From Flavobacteriales bacterium (GTDB taxonomy: Bacteria > Bacteroidota > Bacteroidia > Flavobacteriales_F > PHOS-HE28), in NCBI GenBank assembly GCA_016703005.1, contig JADJCX010000017.1, forward strand, positions 16,918 to 80,917: a DNA stretch of 64,000 nt, written 5' to 3'. Made by a program: the position numbers and the translations under genes. This document shows positions 60,614-64,000 of this stretch, piece by piece (positions within the stretch are counted from its first letter, which is position 1; each line of letters starts with the position of its first letter). The notes below the pieces were generated by a model that saw nothing but the letters and a program-made list of their open reading frames with translations, did not search any database and was not told the DNA's origin.

Positions 60614-61401
60614 TGGAAAAGGGAACCACACCCGCAATAGGCGCACCGGCCGATGTGGGCCCGGATGCCGAGGTGGTGATCGCCATCAAGGACCTGCACA
60701 AGTCATTCGGCGAGAAGAAGGTGTTGCAGGGCTTCGACCTCACCGTGCGCCGTGGCGAGAGTGTGATGGTGCTGGGCAAGTCAGGCTCCGGAAAGTCGGT
60801 GCTGATCAAGTGCATCGTGGGCCTGCTGAAGCCCGACAAGGGCAGCATCTCGGTGCTCGGCAAGGACATGCTCTCGTTGGATCACGACGAACTGGACCAC
60901 ATCCGTGTGAAGATCGGCTTCCTCTTCCAGAGCAGTGCGCTGTATGATTCCATGACCGTGCGCGAGAACCTGGAGTTCCCGCTGCGGCGGCACTGGATCG
61001 CGCAGGAGGGGAACGATCGCGATGCGCTGGTGAAGGAGGCGCTCGAGAACGTGGGGCTGGAGAACACGGCTGACATGTACCCGAGCGAGCTCTCGGGCGG
61101 TATGCGGCGACGCATCGGCCTGGCGCGCACGCTGATCCTGAAACCGGAGATCGTGCTGTACGATGAGCCGACCACAGGGCTAGACCCGATCACAGGCAAG
61201 GAGATCGTGGAACTGATCCTCCGCTTGCAGAAGAAGTACGGCACGTCGTCCGTGATCATCTCGCACGACCTCAACGTGGCAAAGCTGGCAGCCAACCGCA
61301 TCGCCGTGCTCATTGAAGGGCGCAACCATGCGGAAGCGGGGTACGACGAACTCTACGCCTCGGAGGATCCGCAGGTGAAACCATTCTTCATCTTCATGTA
61401 A
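60613..61401 (+). CDS. mlaF: MlaF-type ABC ATPase
   Basis: This 262-aa ATPase starts at 60613 (MEKGTTPAIGAPA). Walker A is GKSGSGKSVLIK, the Q-loop FLFQSSALYDSMTVREN is the MlaF version, then LSGGMRRRIGLART, Walker B LYDEPTTGLDP and ISHDLNVA. An earlier frame opening at 59944 is only a read-through of the mlaE region. It overlaps mlaD by one base (TAATG). Confidence 0.95.
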   Translation: MEKGTTPAIGAPADVGPDAEVVIAIKDLHKSFGEKKVLQGFDLTVRRGESVMVLGKSGSGKSVLIKCIVGLLKPDKGSISVLGKDMLSLDHDELDHIRVKIGFLFQSSALYDSMTVRENLEFPLRRHWIAQEGNDRDALVKEALENVGLENTADMYPSELSGGMRRRIGLARTLILKPEIVLYDEPTTGLDPITGKEIVELILRLQKKYGTSSVIISHDLNVAKLAANRIAVLIEGRNHAEAGYDELYASEDPQVKPFFIFM

Positions 61402-62366
61402 TGGCCAACGAACGAACGAACATTCTCAAGCTCGGGGTCTTCGTGCTGGCGGGCACGCTGCTGCTGGTGCTGGGCCTCTACCTGCTCGGCGCAAAACGCG
61501 ATCTCTTCAGCCGCACGCTCGACGTGTCGGCCGAGTTCAAGGAAGTGAGCGGCTTGCGCGCCGGCAGCAACGTGCGCTACGCTGGGATCAACGTAGGCAC
61601 GGTGGTGGACATCACCATTGTGAGCGACACGCTGGTAATGGTGGAGATGATGATCCGCCGCAAGGATGCTGCGCACATCCGAACGGATGCAGTCGCCGAG
61701 ATCGCATCCGACGGCCTCATGGGCAACAAGCTCGTGAACATCATTCCCGGCGAGGGGACGGGTGGACCGCTCGCGGACGGGAATGTGCTGAGCACAGCGC
61801 CGGGGCTCGATACCGATGCCATGCTGCGCACACTGGGAACATCGAACGAGAACCTCGTTTCGATCACCGGTGATCTGCGCGAACTGGCGCAACGCTTGAA
61901 CTCAGAGGACGGTCTGCTGACGCTGCTCACCGACACCCTGTTGGTGGTGGACGTGCGCAACATGGTCGCCGATGTGCGCGGCGCTGCCGCCAATGCACGG
62001 GAGATCACGCAACGCGCGAACGACGTGGTGCGCAACCTGCAGGCCGGCGAAGGGGCATTGGGCGTGTTGGTGAGCGATCCCGCTGCCGAGCAACAAGTGC
62101 GGCAAGTGATCGGTAACCTGCAACATGTTTCCGATTCACTCGCATTGGTGGCACAGGAGCTGAGCCGCTTCGCCGAAGGATTGAACAAGCAAGGCGGCCT
62201 CGGTCACACCCTTACGCGCGATACCGCCGTGGTAAGCGATGTGAAACGCGTGATCGCGAACCTCGATACCAGTTCCGCGACACTCACGGAAGATCTGCGC
62301 GCCTTGCAGCGCAACTGGTTCTTCCGCAAATACTTCAAGGAGAAAGAGAAAGAAAGGAAGCCTTAG
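61401..62366 (+). CDS. mlaD: MlaD/MCE-domain periplasmic lipid-binding protein
   Basis: This 321-aa protein has an N-terminal anchor helix (LGVFVLAGTLLLVLGLYLL), an MCE domain (residues ~38-115: FKEVSGLRAGSNVRYAGINVG), and a long helical tail (~120-300) typical of Bacteroidota and actinobacterial MCE proteins. It carries phospholipids between membranes with MlaE and MlaF. Confidence 0.94.
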   Translation: MANERTNILKLGVFVLAGTLLLVLGLYLLGAKRDLFSRTLDVSAEFKEVSGLRAGSNVRYAGINVGTVVDITIVSDTLVMVEMMIRRKDAAHIRTDAVAEIASDGLMGNKLVNIIPGEGTGGPLADGNVLSTAPGLDTDAMLRTLGTSNENLVSITGDLRELAQRLNSEDGLLTLLTDTLLVVDVRNMVADVRGAAANAREITQRANDVVRNLQAGEGALGVLVSDPAAEQQVRQVIGNLQHVSDSLALVAQELSRFAEGLNKQGGLGHTLTRDTAVVSDVKRVIANLDTSSATLTEDLRALQRNWFFRKYFKEKEKERKP

Positions 62367-62384
62367 AGCACTGCCACGCGAAGC

Positions 62385-62699
62385 TCACGGTTCCTTCGTG
62401 AGCTTCACGAGTTTCGTCCAACCGCCGCCGTCGTAGGCTTTGAACCCATGGGCGCCGAGCATCTCGGCGGCCGTGGCGCTCATGGCATCATCGGCGTTGC
62501 ACGTGATCACCGGGCGCTCCTTGGGGATCAAAGGCAGACTGTGCAGTAGTTCATCGATCGGTATGTGCAACGATCCGGCAATGTGCCCACCGTCGAACTC
62601 GTCCTGCGGACGGATGTCGAGGATGGTCGCACCCGCTTTCAACAACTGCCGTAAGTCCTCATCGGAGGGTTCGTTCAAGAGTTTCTTTCTCAGTCCCAT
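62385..62699 (-). CDS. Rhodanese-like protein without the catalytic cysteine
   Basis: This 104-aa protein is a paralogue of the rhodanese at 33701 (shared ATILDIRPQDEF, HIAGSLHIPIDELL, GWTK end). The active loop reads TCNADDAMSA where the paralogue has TCCHSGRRSA, so Asn replaces the catalytic Cys and both Arg are lost. It cannot be a normal sulfurtransferase and may be a binding or regulatory domain. It converges with mlaD. Confidence 0.85.
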   Translation of the reverse strand: MGLRKKLLNEPSDEDLRQLLKAGATILDIRPQDEFDGGHIAGSLHIPIDELLHSLPLIPKERPVITCNADDAMSATAAEMLGAHGFKAYDGGGWTKLVKLTKEP

Positions 62700-62720
62700 G
62701 CTCCAAAGATGCCCATTCGC

Positions 62721-63128
62721 TCAAAGCACGTGCGGCACCTTATCGCGTCGTCGTTCATAGGAGGCGAGCGCCGTAATGGTCACGCCGAGCAACGCGTAGA
62801 ACGCTTGCAGCCAAGAGAGGTGCTCGATCATCACCGTTTGCACGAGGATCCAGATCACTTGCCCGGACCCGATCAGCATGGCCCATGTAGTGCCCACGAC
62901 ACGGCGGCGCGACACGCCCACCGCTGCCACCGCGCTCCCGATGCCGAACACGGAGAAGAGGATGACACCCGGCCAGAAGAAGTCGGCGAAGAAGGTGGTA
63001 GCGAAGTCGCCCGGCGACATGCCCATAAGGCTGCCGTCCGGTCGGATCATCAACAGTGCGCCGCCGCCGAGCGCGGTTACCGATAGCAGGGTCAGCAAGG
63101 CCAGCAGCGCCCGTCGTACAGTGATCAT
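62721..63128 (-). CDS. Four-helix membrane protein, 135 aa
   Basis: Four hydrophobic segments are clear (residues 7-28, 47-71, 80-100, 105-120) with a short basic C-terminal tail (YERRRDKVPHVL). No catalytic motif is seen and I do not recognise the family. It lies 21 bases upstream of the rhodanese-like gene in the same direction. Confidence 0.6.
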   Translation of the reverse strand: MITVRRALLALLTLLSVTALGGGALLMIRPDGSLMGMSPGDFATTFFADFFWPGVILFSVFGIGSAVAAVGVSRRRVVGTTWAMLIGSGQVIWILVQTVMIEHLSWLQAFYALLGVTITALASYERRRDKVPHVL

Positions 63129-63167
63129 GGTGGTGTTGATGGCTTGAGTTCCTGCAGCTGGCGTGCA

Positions 63168-64000
63168 TCATCTATCGAGCACGAAGCGCTGGTTGAAGGT
63201 AGCGCCACCGGCCGTGATCGTTGCGATGTATAGTCCGCTGGACAAGTCGCCGGTCAACGATAGCACGGCGTCCACTTCCCCATCGTTGATGGGAAGCGTA
63301 CTGCTCATCACGCGCTTGCCGAAGAGATCGGAGATGTCCAGCGATACGGTTGTCAGTTCGGGATCCAAGCCGCTCAAGCCGATGCGCAGGTTGTCGCCGT
63401 TGGTAGGATTAGGGTACAGCAGCAGTTCAGGCGTATCAGCCCATGTGTCCTCCGCGCTACGCGGCTGTTGCCCGGGCGTCAGTGGGAACCAGCTCATCTT
63501 CACGGTGCAGCTCGGTCCGTAGGCGCACCATGTGGCCCCATTGTCGAAACTGGCGCGCACGGTAACGTTGTAGGTGCGGCCCGCTTTCAGCGGAAGGGTG
63601 TACCACTTGGTGAGGATGAAGGAGCGCGAAGGCTTCGCGATACTGCGGCTGTAAGCGGGCTGTCCGGGCACGTTGGTGAAGAGGAACTGGTACTTGTTGG
63701 CACCGGGTACTTCGGTGGACGCTATGATGCTGGTGCCGTTGAACTTCAGGTCGGTGGCCCCGCAACTGATCACGGGGTCGGCGGTAGTGGTGAGTTGCGA
63801 TGGGATACAACCGTCTCCGGCCGTGATGATGCGTGCGAGGTGGTTGCGGCCCGTTCCGTCGTATTCGATGAAATTCCCTGCGGCGATCACCTTGCCATCC
63901 GCTTGCAGTGCCAAGGCATAGACGAAACTGTTGGCTCCACTACCCGGATCGAACGCGGCATCGAGGCTGCCATCCGTGTGGAGGCGAACGATGCTGTTGC
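63168..64000 (-). CDS. Secreted T9SS protein, C-terminal part (5' end outside the window)
   Basis: The frame stays open to base 64000 and beyond the apparent Met at 63914, because the upstream codons encode a delta-60-type beta-propeller repeat (LALQADGKVIAAGNF, and before it NSIVRLHTDGSLDAAFDPG). A fibronectin-like domain follows, then a T9SS type A sorting domain (LLLYPNPTNGDNLRIGL ... SSGLYIATITAGG). It is therefore a 3'-complete, 5'-truncated surface or secreted protein. Confidence 0.8.
   Translation of the reverse strand, partial: NSIVRLHTDGSLDAAFDPGSGANSFVYALALQADGKVIAAGNFIEYDGTGRNHLARIITAGDGCIPSQLTTTADPVISCGATDLKFNGTSIIASTEVPGANKYQFLFTNVPGQPAYSRSIAKPSRSFILTKWYTLPLKAGRTYNVTVRASFDNGATWCAYGPSCTVKMSWFPLTPGQQPRSAEDTWADTPELLLYPNPTNGDNLRIGLSGLDPELTTVSLDISDLFGKRVMSSTLPINDGEVDAVLSLTGDLSSGLYIATITAGGATFNQRFVLDR

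Noticed and set aside
1..64000. CRISPR arrays, phage genes, transposases, toxin-antitoxin or defence islands
   Set aside because: I looked for regular repeats, integrases, transposase motifs and typical defence domains on both strands and saw none.

Overview
The window looks like chromosome of a facultatively anaerobic member of the Bacteroidota, most likely near the Flavobacteriales and unusually G+C-rich for that group. Evidence: C-terminal type IX secretion (T9SS) sorting domains on several secreted proteins, -7 boxes of the TAnnTTTG type, a stand-alone glycogen synthase N-terminal domain beside a DUF4270 lipoprotein and glmS, a fused cbb3 oxidase ccoNO gene, and a clade II (Sec-type) nosZ. 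No phage, insertion sequence, CRISPR array or rRNA was seen; there is one tRNA-Leu(CAA).

Layout. 1-2.3 kb: two damaged secreted or membrane proteins and a zinc-ribbon protein. 2.3-6.9 kb: the distal part of an aa3/caa3-type oxidase operon (ctaB, two subunit III genes, subunit IV, SCO, DUF420). 7-12 kb: two large secreted proteins. 12-19 kb: polysaccharide O-acetylation pair (MBOAT + SGNH), radA, heptose-1-P adenylyltransferase, a flippase-like membrane protein, panD, panC. 19-29 kb: glgA-like, DUF4270, glmS, TM2 protein, superoxide dismutase, small lipoprotein, S41 protease, dCMP deaminase, tRNA-Leu, M90 and M48 metallopeptidases. 29-35 kb: a sensor kinase and a response regulator fused to a CRP/FNR module, with a cysteine dioxygenase-like gene, HMA protein, universal stress protein, rhodanese and DUF2892. 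34-41 kb: cbb3 oxidase and its maturation genes (ccoS, ccoNO, ccoQP, ccoG, ccoH, a SafE-like gene). 41-48 kb: fasciclin protein and the nos cluster (nosY, F, D, L, Z, cytochrome c). 48-53 kb: a 12-TM heme/copper-like protein, norBC, ric, OsmC. 53-59 kb: multicopper oxidase, tryptophanase, B12-dependent ribonucleotide reductase. 59-64 kb: Hsp20, MlaEFD lipid transport, a rhodanese-like protein without its cysteine, and a truncated T9SS protein.

Main discovery. The perfect palindrome TGAC-N4-GTCA occurs nine times between 32 and 60 kb. By eye every copy is intergenic, and I found no other perfect copy in the window. The copies precede cbb3, cytochrome c-nosZ, the 12-TM gene, OsmC and the multicopper oxidase, tryptophanase, the universal stress protein, DUF2892-rhodanese, HMA, mlaE, and the operon encoding the kinase and the response regulator-FNR fusion. 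One-mismatch copies precede norC/ric, nrdJ, hsp20, the fasciclin gene and a small membrane protein. At many of these promoters the palindrome centre lies 32-34 bp from a TAnnTTTG-like box, the geometry expected of a class II FNR-type activator. I infer one oxygen/redox regulon, probably run by the autoregulated two-component FNR fusion encoded at 29.5-31.8 kb.

Caution. Seven genes are broken by single-base indels, mostly one G or C missing from a short homopolymer. Each restores a full-length conserved protein when corrected. These are most likely consensus sequencing errors, not pseudogenes.
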